Shown: one piece after another, positions 52,828-61,252 of the stretch | Layout: the number at the start of each line of letters is the position of its first letter | Position numbering within the stretch: the stretch's first letter is position 1 | Source: Klebsiella huaxiensis | GTDB taxonomy: Bacteria; Pseudomonadota; Gammaproteobacteria; Enterobacterales; Enterobacteriaceae | Reading direction: 5' to 3' | Length of the DNA: 64,000 nucleotides | Assembly (NCBI RefSeq): GCF_003261575.2 | Contig: NZ_CP036175.1 | Location: forward strand, 3,224,001-3,288,000 | Notes under the pieces: generated by a model | What the model was told of the DNA's origin: nothing | Database searches by the model: none | Seen by the model: only the letters and a program-made list of their open reading frames with translations | Position numbers and translations under genes: made by a program

Positions 52828-53808
52828 ATGTTACGCAATTTGTTTAAATCTGAAGCAGATAAAACCAGAGACGAACTTACGACATTCAGGATCTCACTTT
52901 TACCTTTTATTAAACAGTATCAGTTGGAAGATCGTTGGCAGGAAGCGTGTGAGGTCGCGTTTCAGGGCGATGATGCCATATCCTGGATCGAAAAAAATAG
53001 CCAACTCACGCGTTCAAGCCTCTTTTTTCAGCGTGCCAAAGAAGAGATGGTTGCTGGTGCATTTGCCGCTTACTTGCTGACGCATGCGCTGCCTCCCCTT
53101 TATTCATCGCATCTGAATACGCTGAAGCGTAAAGAACGTACGCTGACCGTTACTGACGATTATGGTGTTGAGCACTATGAAAAGTGGTTTAGCGAGCTGG
53201 AATACTTCTTCGAACACGTCATTAAATACGACCTGAACCACTGGATTGAACAACACCAGCAGCAACTTAATCAGCTATGGCCGGACAACAACCCGGCAGA
53301 GTCAGTATGGGGGTCTGGTCGCGTTAGCTATCGCGCGTTCACTTTACCCAGGCAGTTCGAACGTCTAGTCAGGCGCGAGATCCTGCGCGTGGTGGACGAA
53401 ATGCCCGAACCGCATACGCCAGGCTATAACCCCCATTTAAGCGGGATCGACTATGAGCACTTTGTCGCCAGCTGTTTTGAAAAAGCAGGCGCCGCCTGCC
53501 AGGTGACGCGCGGCAGCGGCGACCACGGTCTGGATATTCTGGTCGATTATAGAGGATGTCGACTGGCAGTCCAGTGCAAACACTATCAGGGAAAAGTCGG
53601 CAATAAAGCGATTCAGGAAGTCTTCGCCGCGAAACAATTCTACGATTGCCTGCTGGCCATGGTGGTCAGCAACAGCGAGTTTACCCCCCATGCCAGACAA
53701 GCGGCGCAAAAGCTGGATGTGTATCTTTACCATCATGATGAAATAGCCGCATTTATTCAGATTCTTGATGAGTGGATTGATGCGCCTGATGGACCTGAAG
53801 TTAGCTAA
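52828..53808 (+). CDS. Mrr-type restriction-endonuclease-domain protein
   Basis: Protein of 326 aa. The C-terminal ~120 residues form an Mrr_cat PD-(D/E)xK nuclease: GIDYEHFVASCFEKAGAACQVTRGSGDHGLDILVDY with Asp236, and LAVQCKHYQGK with Gln249-x-Lys251, the QxK variant of Mrr. The N-terminal ~200 residues are unrecognised and helical-looking. AGGA lies upstream of the ATG. No methylase is adjacent, as is usual for type IV (modification-dependent) enzymes, but a housekeeping role for similar proteins cannot be excluded. Confidence 0.82.
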   Translation: MLRNLFKSEADKTRDELTTFRISLLPFIKQYQLEDRWQEACEVAFQGDDAISWIEKNSQLTRSSLFFQRAKEEMVAGAFAAYLLTHALPPLYSSHLNTLKRKERTLTVTDDYGVEHYEKWFSELEYFFEHVIKYDLNHWIEQHQQQLNQLWPDNNPAESVWGSGRVSYRAFTLPRQFERLVRREILRVVDEMPEPHTPGYNPHLSGIDYEHFVASCFEKAGAACQVTRGSGDHGLDILVDYRGCRLAVQCKHYQGKVGNKAIQEVFAAKQFYDCLLAMVVSNSEFTPHARQAAQKLDVYLYHHDEIAAFIQILDEWIDAPDGPEVS

Positions 53809-53904
53809 TTTCTTCGCAGACCGAAGCTCGGCTATGTACCATTCGCCAGATAGGTAACTCGCTTAAAAACGATCGGCATCAGACTTGATGCCCTGTTCTT
53901 TTAT

Positions 53905-53935
53905 CGATAAAAAACCGCCCTGTAGTAGGCGGTTT
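53905..53935 (-). terminator. Terminator of the bacteriocin operon
   Basis: Stem AAACCGCC / GGCGGTTT with an 8-nt loop. Read on the minus strand it is followed by TTTTTTA, so it terminates the bacteriocin-immunity operon, whose last stop codon is at 54021. On the plus strand it may also end the Mrr-like gene. Confidence 0.8.
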
Positions 53936-54020
53936 GCTCTCGGGAAAAGCCTTCCGATACCATATTTTCTGGACGGAGATAATTTGATGCGGTCCAGTTA
54001 TCTTTAATCACATGGTCTTT

Positions 54021-54320
54021 CTAACTGTTAACTGCGATATCAATAGCTTCCTTGATTGACTTCAACAACCCTGCTTTATCACGAAGCCCTATAACTTTTC
54101 GGTATACAGGGTTGTCCCAGTTGCTTCCACTTATAACGTTAACACTTAAATCATTTGAACCCTCATGGAAGGATATATCTATTGCAAAATTATTTGCATA
54201 TTCTACTAGCAATATATCTTCATCGATATAACCAACTGAACCATCAAAATCCGTGATAAATAGCGTATCATCAGTCACCACTCCACCTTTGAAATCTATA
54301 TCTGTACGGTTGATACTCAT
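54021..54320 (-). CDS. Putative bacteriocin immunity protein
   Basis: Small acidic protein of 99 aa (many Asp/Glu: DFKGGVVTDDTLFITDFDGS, DEDILLVEY) directly after the bacteriocin gene, with start and stop overlapping by 4 nt (ATGA at 54317-54320). Acidic charge and tight coupling are typical for cognate inhibitors of basic nuclease toxins. AT-rich. No family recognised, so the immunity assignment rests on position and composition. Confidence 0.65.
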   Translation of the reverse strand: MSINRTDIDFKGGVVTDDTLFITDFDGSVGYIDEDILLVEYANNFAIDISFHEGSNDLSVNVISGSNWDNPVYRKVIGLRDKAGLLKSIKEAIDIAVNS

Positions 54321-56395
54321 TTCATGTACTCCCTGGCTTTCTGTTCCGATATGGGGTGAGAGTGAATAACCCCCTGCGACTCTTTAACAACAACCCATTG
54401 GGTCTCTTTTCCAGCATAAGCACCAATTACACGATCATATTTTTTGACCTTCCATGTTGGATGTTTAGATGTTATTTGTCCATTTGCCCATGCATCGGTA
54501 TCAATTTCAGGAATATTAACATCTGGTTTAAATTTAGCGCTCCCTCCATTAGCCGTTGTACTAACAATATCCTTCCAAGGTACTCCTTTAGGTGGATAAT
54601 GCTTGTGCTTATGATTAACTGATTTTGGAGAACTATTCAACATAACATAAATAGGCTCCACTCCAGTTCCCGTCACATCAGGCTGCCAGTAGATGAGGTC
54701 CTGCAGAGGCAGGAGGTCTGCTATCGGGAACGTAGTGGTGACGATACTGTCGGCCTGCTTCACTTCTGTGCCAGTATGTACCGGCGTCACTGGTACCGGG
54801 GAGTTATTCCCGGTGTGTGATGGTGCCGCAGGGCCGAGCGGTACTGGATTAACCAGGATGGTACGCGACGGAGCACCAGCCACCGCTGGCACTGTAATTT
54901 TATCCAGCCCGGTAGCTTTGTCGCGTACTGCATTCAGCACAGGAACCGTCGGGGATACACCACTGGTGCCGGTCTTCACTAAGTTTACTGACTGCCGTCC
55001 GTCACTGTTCGTGGAGATGAAACCACGCACCGGCAGGTTGATACTTTTCATCCCCGGCTCGATATTCACCTTTCCGGCAGTGAACAGACGGGCCTGAGCA
55101 GCCAGCATTTCAATATCCCGTCCGGGAACTTTATCACTACCTGCACCTACGGGAGGCGAGAAGAATATCGTTGATGCCACCGCCGCCATAGGTCCGGCAG
55201 CACTGGCTGTGGCAGTTCCCACAGCCCCCCGCCAGAGAGCTGAGGAAAACCATCCTGATAGCTCAGCACTCCCCGTCATCACTGCACTGGTAGCACGTGA
55301 AAGGGTGGTTGCCGCGGCGGACAATTGTGTCATACCCGGAGCCCGGCCTAACAACGTCACACCGGGTGCCATCATCGCAGTGGTGGCTGCGTTTACCATT
55401 TCCAGCGTGTAAACAGGGGGATTCTGAACCCCGGCCTTTGCGAACAGGGCCTTACGGGTCGCTTCATTTGCTTCCGCTTCAGCCCGAAGCTTGCCAGCTT
55501 CAGCTCTGGCGTTGTTTTCAACCTCCTGACGACGCTGTAGTGGCTCAGTCGGCATCTGCATGGTCATGGAAAAATACAGCGGCTCCACTCCGCTGCCTTG
55601 AGGGAACCAAACGATAAAATCGCTGGTATTAGCGCCAACCGTAAATCCGGCCTCACGCAGGTCTCCCCTAACTTTCACTGCATCCCAGAGAAAGCGAGGG
55701 TTCTTCCGCGGGGATTTTGCTGAAAACTCAAAAGTATTGGTACGCATAACCCCCGGCAGGCGCCCGATAGCGTAATAATTTCCGCGGACAACGGCTTTCA
55801 CCACAGGGAGGTTATACTCGCTGGCCCCAACCGACACAGCAGAAATTAGCTGCGTTCCCCCCTGGACATCATCCAGGATGCGAGTATGTACCGGTATACT
55901 TTCAGGGGCAGAAGACATCGCAGAGATGTTACTGTCCGTCAGCGCCTGTAAGGGAAACCAGATGAAAACCGGGTCGATGACTTTGTTTTTACCCGGGTAC
56001 CAAGGCGCAGGTTTCAGCTTCCAGATATCTACTGCGGACATACCGCCTTTTAGAGGGGCCCCTTTAACCTTTTTTATTGCAGCCTGCATCTCCTCCGGCA
56101 CACCGGCCGGCAGGGCCTCATTGTAGCCATCCTCCTCCGGCACCCAGCCATTGCCAGTTACCGGGTCAAAGGTTTTTTCTCCAGGGACATACCACTCTTT
56201 AATATCCGGTCGTTTAGGCCAGGTATCATCCTGCGTTCCTTTTGGGGTGACCATCAGTGTTTCTGTATCCCCCGGCAGCGGTGGAATATCATATCCGCGG
56301 GTTGGCCAGCCCCATGTATCCCCGTTCCAGACAACACCGGGTTCTGGGGGAACGCCGTTATTATAGCTAGCCGGATCGTAATTAATATCACTCAT
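54317..56395 (-). CDS. S-type-pyocin-like bacteriocin
   Basis: Toxin of 692 aa. Residues 1-110 are Pro/Trp-rich (PGVVWNGDTWGWPTRGYDIPPLPGD), probably the receptor/translocation end. The middle has pyocin-S-like domains with three related W-x-P repeats (FIWFPLQAL, FIVWFPQGSGVEPLYF, LIYWQPDVTGTGVEPIYV), a charged helical segment (EVENNARAEAGKLRAEAEA) and an Ala/Gly-rich segment. The last ~100 residues, from about SSPKSVNHKHKHYPPKG, are basic and probably the killing domain; it is not the HNH DNase type and I cannot name it. GGGAG precedes the ATG at 56395. Downstream immunity gene is translationally coupled. Confidence 0.8.
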   Translation of the reverse strand: MSDINYDPASYNNGVPPEPGVVWNGDTWGWPTRGYDIPPLPGDTETLMVTPKGTQDDTWPKRPDIKEWYVPGEKTFDPVTGNGWVPEEDGYNEALPAGVPEEMQAAIKKVKGAPLKGGMSAVDIWKLKPAPWYPGKNKVIDPVFIWFPLQALTDSNISAMSSAPESIPVHTRILDDVQGGTQLISAVSVGASEYNLPVVKAVVRGNYYAIGRLPGVMRTNTFEFSAKSPRKNPRFLWDAVKVRGDLREAGFTVGANTSDFIVWFPQGSGVEPLYFSMTMQMPTEPLQRRQEVENNARAEAGKLRAEAEANEATRKALFAKAGVQNPPVYTLEMVNAATTAMMAPGVTLLGRAPGMTQLSAAATTLSRATSAVMTGSAELSGWFSSALWRGAVGTATASAAGPMAAVASTIFFSPPVGAGSDKVPGRDIEMLAAQARLFTAGKVNIEPGMKSINLPVRGFISTNSDGRQSVNLVKTGTSGVSPTVPVLNAVRDKATGLDKITVPAVAGAPSRTILVNPVPLGPAAPSHTGNNSPVPVTPVHTGTEVKQADSIVTTTFPIADLLPLQDLIYWQPDVTGTGVEPIYVMLNSSPKSVNHKHKHYPPKGVPWKDIVSTTANGGSAKFKPDVNIPEIDTDAWANGQITSKHPTWKVKKYDRVIGAYAGKETQWVVVKESQGVIHSHPISEQKAREYMK

Positions 56396-56478
56396 AAACA
56401 CTCCCTGTGGACGCATCCCAAGCCAGTTGCAGACAGGAGACTTGTGTGCAAGTCTCCATCAAATCAGAGATGGTGGTT

Positions 56479-57618
56479 TCAGCGTTGTACAGCATCGGCG
56501 TTCTCCAGAGACTGAAAACGGACTTCCAGTGCCTTTCTGGCCAGTTTCTCTTCTCTGAGCGCCTCAACCAGCAGGGCCACTACGGCGTTGATGTTGACTG
56601 CGCGGGCATCACCAAGCACCCTGCCGTCATTGAGTGTCAGAGCTGTCTGCGTCACCGCCTGTGGCAGTACACTCTCTACTTCCTGAGCAATCACCCCGGC
56701 TTCCGATACGCCCTGTTTGAGGTAAGTGTAACCACCAATACTGTCGAGTTTTTCCAACGCATTACCAATTTTTTCAACCTGAGTTTTCATTCGCACATCG
56801 GAACTGCTGTGCCAGGCACCATTTGTGTAAGCATGTCCGTCGTTACGGAATTCATACCAGCCCTGAGATCCACCATTAGCGACATGAAGCCCGAGGAAAT
56901 GGTGTTGACCAATGCGTTCGTAATGGTAAAAATCTGCGGATAAATCACTTATGCCCTGGAACCATATCCCATTGGTTTTCCTGTCCTTATTACTGTTCGT
57001 ATTGTAGACACCATCAGCTTTGATCCACCCGTCAGTATTACGTTTTGTCAGTCGACCGACCGATAGCTCTGCTCGCGGTTTCAGATGCAGTTCGTTCCAA
57101 CTTCCCTTCATATCCCTGTAAGAAATTAATCCGTAATCTTCCTTTCCGGTAATAATCCGGGATCCCATCAGCATCGTGGTAGTTATTTTGCCAGTGGTAA
57201 AATCAGTGTGAATATCTGCAGCGCGGTAAGTCTGCCCATTAATAAGTGGGTCAGGGCCCGTAGTCTTTGCTGTAATACCCGCATTATGAGAAATGAATGC
57301 ACCACCAGAAATGTCGACCCCGTTTCGCAGAGAGACGCGACCAGAAGACAAATTGAATGAAAACGGTCGAAGTGTATTCCACTGACCATTTTGAGCTTGC
57401 CCGGTGACCGTAGTCAGGGCGTAAAAATCTTTACCATCGTTACGGAGAATGACACCAGTATTTCCGTTTGCAAGCCGAAATGCATTAGCCGCTTTTGAAA
57501 CTACCTCGCCATCACTAACGATGCGCTTACGAAGTGCGGTTAGTGATTTCATTTCGGAAATATCGTCGTTAATACCATTTAAAACTTGTGCATTCTTTTT
57601 TTGGTCAGCCATATTCAT
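56479..57618 (-). CDS. Phage tail-fibre/tailspike-type protein with S74 intramolecular chaperone
   Basis: Protein of 379 aa. The C-terminal ~110 residues form a peptidase S74 chaperone: SSDVRMKTQVEKIGNALEKL (the Ser-Asp cleavage dyad), AGVIAQEVESVLPQAV and a terminal coiled coil. The N-terminal part has repetitive fibre-like strands. In phage fibres this domain trimerises the shaft and cuts itself off. An ATG two codons in is equally possible as start. It sits between the endolysin and the bacteriocin, a relic or recruited part of a prophage. Confidence 0.85.
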   Translation of the reverse strand: MNMADQKKNAQVLNGINDDISEMKSLTALRKRIVSDGEVVSKAANAFRLANGNTGVILRNDGKDFYALTTVTGQAQNGQWNTLRPFSFNLSSGRVSLRNGVDISGGAFISHNAGITAKTTGPDPLINGQTYRAADIHTDFTTGKITTTMLMGSRIITGKEDYGLISYRDMKGSWNELHLKPRAELSVGRLTKRNTDGWIKADGVYNTNSNKDRKTNGIWFQGISDLSADFYHYERIGQHHFLGLHVANGGSQGWYEFRNDGHAYTNGAWHSSSDVRMKTQVEKIGNALEKLDSIGGYTYLKQGVSEAGVIAQEVESVLPQAVTQTALTLNDGRVLGDARAVNINAVVALLVEALREEKLARKALEVRFQSLENADAVQR

Positions 57619-57885
57619 TTTTCCTTATTAATTGCTAAATGCTTACTGTATAAAAATTATTTTCTCGTAGCGCTTATATCTGTACTTTCACTGTCGACCG
57701 TTGATCACAACTAATTTAAGTCGATTTCCTCAGCAACGGCAGATGAGAAGAATTCGAGAGAGTCAAATCATTAGGCATATTTAACCCCCCCAGATTACAG
57801 CCACTAAACTAATAATATTTATTAAAATTAGTTCAGAACATTTTCTTCAAGAGTAAAATTAACACTACTTTATATAAACAGGCAG

Positions 57886-58431
57886 TTATATAAGCACTCT
57901 CGCTTTCAACCAGCCATATACAAATGATTCATTGGAATCATACTTTTCAACCAGCTCCAGATAATACTGTCCCTGGCTACAATTCAGTGCTCGAAGTAAT
58001 ACGTTCTCTCCCTCTTTCCCTCTGCGGATAAGATAAAGACTCAACGCATTTAAGGTTCTGGGGCCAATAACTCCATCCGATATGAGATCCGGATAGAGCA
58101 TTCCACGATGATTAAAAGCATTTAGCCACCGTTGAAGCCACTTGCTTGGTAATGACGGTCCCATGTTGACACCAGCATCACACAACTTTTCAGCGATAGT
58201 GGCAGATATGTCAGCAACCTGATCAAACCGGGGCGCAATCCAGTAGTCAGCATTGAGAATATCCAGCGCTCGCTGACGCGTCAGCTTTCGCATATCGCCA
58301 TCATAGCCATGGGCCCGGGCGGTCACCTGAGTAATTCCCCAGTTTGTCGCCCCACCTTTATCATCCGGATGATTTACATAACCGCCCTCCTTATCCAAAA
58401 TGGTATTAAAAATGTCATCTTTGTTCATACA
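57886..58431 (-). CDS. Endolysin (GH108 lysozyme family)
   Basis: Muramidase-like protein of 181 aa: ILDKEGGYVNHPDDKGGATNWGIT with catalytic Glu14 in EGGY, NADYWIAPRF and CDAGVNMGP, the GH108 pattern, followed by the peptidoglycan-binding-like C-terminal half (DGVIGPRTLNAL). It degrades the cell wall during phage-type lysis. Start at 58431 keeps the family N-terminus. No signal peptide, so it needs the holins encoded upstream. Confidence 0.9.
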   Translation of the reverse strand, partial: CMNKDDIFNTILDKEGGYVNHPDDKGGATNWGITQVTARAHGYDGDMRKLTRQRALDILNADYWIAPRFDQVADISATIAEKLCDAGVNMGPSLPSKWLQRWLNAFNHRGMLYPDLISDGVIGPRTLNALSLYLIRRGKEGENVLLRALNCSQGQYYLELVEKYDSNESFVYGWLKARVLI

Positions 58432-58439
58432 CACCTCAT

Positions 58440-58576
58440 TTATACCCGTCATACTTCAAGTTGCATGTGCGTTGGCTTTGTTACTCGGCTCATCCATGAG
58501 CCTCGCCCTTCGGGGCCAGCGCAAGCGCTATTCAAGGCACGAGTGCCTTGTCCTGCAACTCGAATTATTTAGGGTG
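58440..58576. repeat. ERIC-like element between holin and endolysin genes
   Basis: Starts TATACCCGTCATACTTCAAG and ends CTGCAACTCGAATTATTTAGGGT, inverted ends of the same kind as the 21172-21286 element; the centre differs and contains nested palindromes (GGCTCATCCATGAGCC; GGCACGAGTGCC). It fills the whole gap between the holin stop and the endolysin start, and the holin stop codon (58569-58571) lies inside its end. Confidence 0.75.
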
Positions 58577-58856
58577 TGTCGATTAAATGTGCAATATTCC
58601 CTTTCGCACGAAACACAGCCATAAAAACGAAAAAATTGACTACAACAACCAACCAGTGGGTCGACTCATATAAGCCGAACAAATAGCGGAACGGTATGCT
58701 GGCATAGGTAATCACGAGTAAATATGCTGTACACGATACCCATGGCCGATATCTCCTGAGCTGGACACGGCGATAAAACATCAAATTTAGGGTAATAAAA
58801 GCACAGAGAACTGAATTAACCAGTGCAGGAAGGTTATTTTCCATTCGTACGCTCAT
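58569..58856 (-). CDS. Holin-like phage membrane protein 1
   Basis: Protein of 95 aa with three hydrophobic segments (ALVNSVLCAFITLNLMFY, CTAYLLVITYASIPFRYLF, WLVVVVNFFVFMAVF), the layout of phage_holin_3-type proteins. It overlaps the next upstream gene by 23 nt. The last few codons (DTP, stop) lie at or within the ERIC-like element, so the natural C-terminus may have been replaced. Confidence 0.72.
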   Translation of the reverse strand: MSVRMENNLPALVNSVLCAFITLNLMFYRRVQLRRYRPWVSCTAYLLVITYASIPFRYLFGLYESTHWLVVVVNFFVFMAVFRAKGNIAHLIDTP

Positions 58857-59226
58857 TATTATGCCGGTTTAATATTTTGTACAAATCGGTTAGTTCTTGA
58901 TTATTCAGAAACGTGAGGATCTTAATAATAAGTGCAGATATCAGCACCGCACCCAGCGCGTCTAATGGCCTTTCACTATACCCTGTCCAGGATGCCAGTT
59001 TCGTCCCGATTAACCCTGCTCCCAGGACACCAACAATAAAGGAAGTCATGAAATAAGCGGCCAATCGAAAGCGGGTAATATTTACCGCAGTTGCCACATA
59101 AAATACCGCACCAGCAAAAGCCCCAAAAACAACGCCATAATCAATACCTGTTACCAACCCAAACATACCAGCTCCCATTAGTCCACCAGCAACAACTAGC
59201 GATGTACCGGAAACAGGATCAGACAT
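58834..59226 (-). CDS. Holin-like phage membrane protein 2
   Basis: Protein of 130 aa with three or four hydrophobic helices (GTSLVVAGGLMGAGMFGLVTG, FGAFAGAVFYVATAV, MTSFIVGVLGAGLIGTKLA, LGAVLISALIIKIL) and a charged tail ending NNERTNGK. This matches the small paired membrane proteins placed before the lysozyme in Salmonella/E. coli prophages. Holin or antiholin function inferred from position. Confidence 0.72.
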   Translation of the reverse strand: MSDPVSGTSLVVAGGLMGAGMFGLVTGIDYGVVFGAFAGAVFYVATAVNITRFRLAAYFMTSFIVGVLGAGLIGTKLASWTGYSERPLDALGAVLISALIIKILTFLNNQELTDLYKILNRHNNERTNGK

Positions 59227-59303
59227 TTACCCTCCCTTCTTTCACTGTGAGTGATGATGGTAAATACCGAAGTGCAGAATAATTTTTCATACTTACACTA
59301 CGG

Positions 59304-59666
59304 TTACCTCGCCGTTATTTTCTTTCTTTTTTGTAAACCAAGTGCATAGATCGCCCGATGGCAAAAATAGTCAGCGGATTCTATATATTTATGCCCAAAC
59401 TCTTGTTGATAAATAATTGCCGCTCGCTCAATTTGGCGTTTGTATTCTTCACGTTGCCAGATAACATCCTGAGCAATAAATTTTATAGGCACAGCGTTAT
59501 CAATAGAGTCCGGCGTATGATGTACTCCTTTGGCCTGAATCTGAGCGCGACCAGGCGTCGGTCGATGCAGAACATCTGCAGTGAGGGTTTCAGGATTTTG
59601 CAAGTGCGAGCGACGTTCACGGCGTCGGCCCGCAGCAGAACCCTTAAACGCGGTTCGACGGGACAT
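59304..59666 (-). CDS. Prophage-type protein of unknown function
   Basis: Basic N-terminus (MSRRTAFKGSAAGRRRERR) and a C-terminal segment RAAIIYQQEFGHKYIESADYF; 120 aa. It is the first gene of the minus-strand cassette, downstream of the two operator-like palindromes, a position where lambdoid phages carry a small regulator. I do not recognise the family. Start at 59666 has GAGG upstream. Confidence 0.55.
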   Translation of the reverse strand: MSRRTAFKGSAAGRRRERRSHLQNPETLTADVLHRPTPGRAQIQAKGVHHTPDSIDNAVPIKFIAQDVIWQREEYKRQIERAAIIYQQEFGHKYIESADYFCHRAIYALGLQKRKKITAR

Positions 59667-59856
59667 AACAGCCTCCTTAATGATCTTTGGTGGTACGGTC
59701 ATAGCGGAGACATTCGCTTAAACGAGCCTTATTGGAAACCCCATCCCAAAGTTCATTATTTGAGGAAACTGGCTTTTCAGCCACGTAGATTCATTACTGA
59801 ATCGTTGTATCTCATCATCAGGATGATTGAGTTAAATCGTGTTGATGAAATAAAGA

Positions 59857-59894
59857 TACCTTAAGGTTACTTAAAAATAAATACCCACGGGTAT
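59857..59894 (-). promoter_or_regulatory. Tandem operator-like palindromes before the lysis/bacteriocin cassette
   Basis: TACCTTAAGGTT at 59857-59868 and TACCCACGGGTA at 59882-59893, centres 25 bp apart, both of the form TACC-N4-GGT(A/T). A third palindrome of the same form lies before the repressor gene at 60857-60872. Placed 190-230 nt upstream of the first cassette gene. Proposed binding sites of the S24 repressor. Confidence 0.6.
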
Positions 59895-60095
59895 ATTTTT
59901 CCATTTAAAATGATAATTACATGAAAATAAAGGATTTTTATGCATAACTTATTTGACGGGAGAGTCGGAAAGGAGATGGAAGAGTACAAGTGTTGCCTAT
60001 GCGATGGCATAAGCAACCCTGATAGCGGAGCCCGTGGAACATTCTCAATAAGGCTTTGACACGACGCATCTGCACGCCTGACGTGCAGGCCGAAT

Positions 60096-60797
60096 TTACA
60101 CGAAGCGTTTAACGCTGTGGCTATAGATAACGCGACCGATAATTTTCAGATATTGTTCATGGCTTTCGCCAATCGTCCAGTCGGCATATTTACTGTTATC
60201 TGAATGCACAAGCAGGCCATCGGCAGTGAACTGTAGACGTTTTACCAACACCGCGCCTTTAAATGAGAAGACATAGATGCCGTCACCTTCGAAGTAATCT
60301 TTCGATACATCAATAAAGATATAGTCGCCAGTTTCAATCGTGCCTGACATGCTATCGCCGGATACCGTGATCACTTTGATATTCTCTGCGGGTCGGTTAC
60401 CAAAAAGCCTGAGCGCGCCGACGGAGTCATAGGTGATACTGCTGACGGTTTCATCAACTTCACTTGAAACAATGCAACCGGGTCCAGCGCTGGCTTGTGC
60501 ATCCAGAACTTCAATAACGTATTGTATCTGTGGTGAGTTTTCCACTCGTTCGCCCACGCTATCAATACTCCCGGTAATACCGTCCATCCATCCACGGGGC
60601 AGATTGAATGAAGATTCAATAAGTTCGACCATCTCGTCAGCTATCCTTTTCTTTTGCTTCTTACCTTCGGGGTAGAGCATCCGTGAGACATAAGAAGGCT
60701 CCCGACCAATGGTTCGGGCCACATCAACGGCTTTTCCGCCACATAAATTATCGCGGATATAGAGCAGGCGTTGCCGCCGGGTTTCGTATTTGTCCAT
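60096..60797 (-). CDS. S24-family (CI/LexA-like) phage repressor
   Basis: Self-cleaving repressor of 233 aa from the start used. N-terminal DNA-binding half (VDVARTIGREPSYVSRMLYPEG) and C-terminal peptidase S24 domain: cleavage site Ala104-Gly105 in QASAGPG, catalytic Ser149 (SGDSMSGT) and Lys186 (VLVKRLQF), 37 residues apart as in LexA (119/156). RecA-stimulated autocleavage would make its targets SOS-inducible. I start at MDKYETRR because homologues begin there; the frame is open to 60845. Hairpin CTGCACG-N5-CGTGCAG follows at 60070-60088. Confidence 0.88.
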   Translation of the reverse strand: MDKYETRRQRLLYIRDNLCGGKAVDVARTIGREPSYVSRMLYPEGKKQKKRIADEMVELIESSFNLPRGWMDGITGSIDSVGERVENSPQIQYVIEVLDAQASAGPGCIVSSEVDETVSSITYDSVGALRLFGNRPAENIKVITVSGDSMSGTIETGDYIFIDVSKDYFEGDGIYVFSFKGAVLVKRLQFTADGLLVHSDNSKYADWTIGESHEQYLKIIGRVIYSHSVKRFV

Positions 60798-60845
60798 AGG
60801 AGCGATTTTAACGTCATTTACCATCAGATGGGCAAAATATAGCAA

Positions 60846-61252
60846 ATACTCATAAAATTACCTATAGGTAATCATCATCAATGCCCACGCTTCATCATCT
60901 TCCAGGTGCCGAACGGAAATCGACAACATTGCTACTTATGGAAAAATGGCGCACTCAATTTTGGTGTAGGGTGTCGTCCATACGCGAGTCTCTATGCTCA
61001 AGCTGAACTAATTTATCTAACTTATGGATTTTGTAGCGCCTGGAGATCAAAAAAGCCTGGTTCTTTGGCGTCTATACTTAAAACAAGCAGTCGCAAACGG
61101 GGTAACACAGCGCTCGTCAAAAATGAATTGATAAGAATCCTGTAAGGTTGCGCTGATGTCGGGTTGCAAGAAAAACATAAGCAAATGCTCAGGGAGTGTC
61201 CTTGAGCATAAATTTTATATTTATCAAAAATTAAGCAATGTGAGTATTGAAT
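60846..61252. other. Repressor promoter region and nifJ upstream region
   Basis: No supported gene; a 79-codon frame from 60906 lacks an RBS and known features. The left end contains a perfect 16-bp palindrome, ATTACCTATAGGTAAT (60857-60872), 60 nt upstream of the repressor start, suited to autoregulation. The right part is the upstream region of nifJ and the right border of island 2. Confidence 0.55.
60857..60872. promoter_or_regulatory. Operator-like perfect palindrome upstream of the S24 repressor
   Basis: ATTACCTATAGGTAAT is a perfect 16-bp palindrome with the core TACC-TATA-GGTA, sharing TACC-N4-GGTA with the two sites at 59857-59893. Probably the repressor's autoregulatory operator. 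Confidence 0.65.

Noticed and set aside
53905..60872. Complete prophage
   Set aside because: No integrase, capsid, terminase or replication genes; only lysis, fibre, repressor and bacteriocin genes are present.
60906..61145. 79-codon gene before nifJ
   Set aside because: No RBS, no recognisable features; more likely non-coding.
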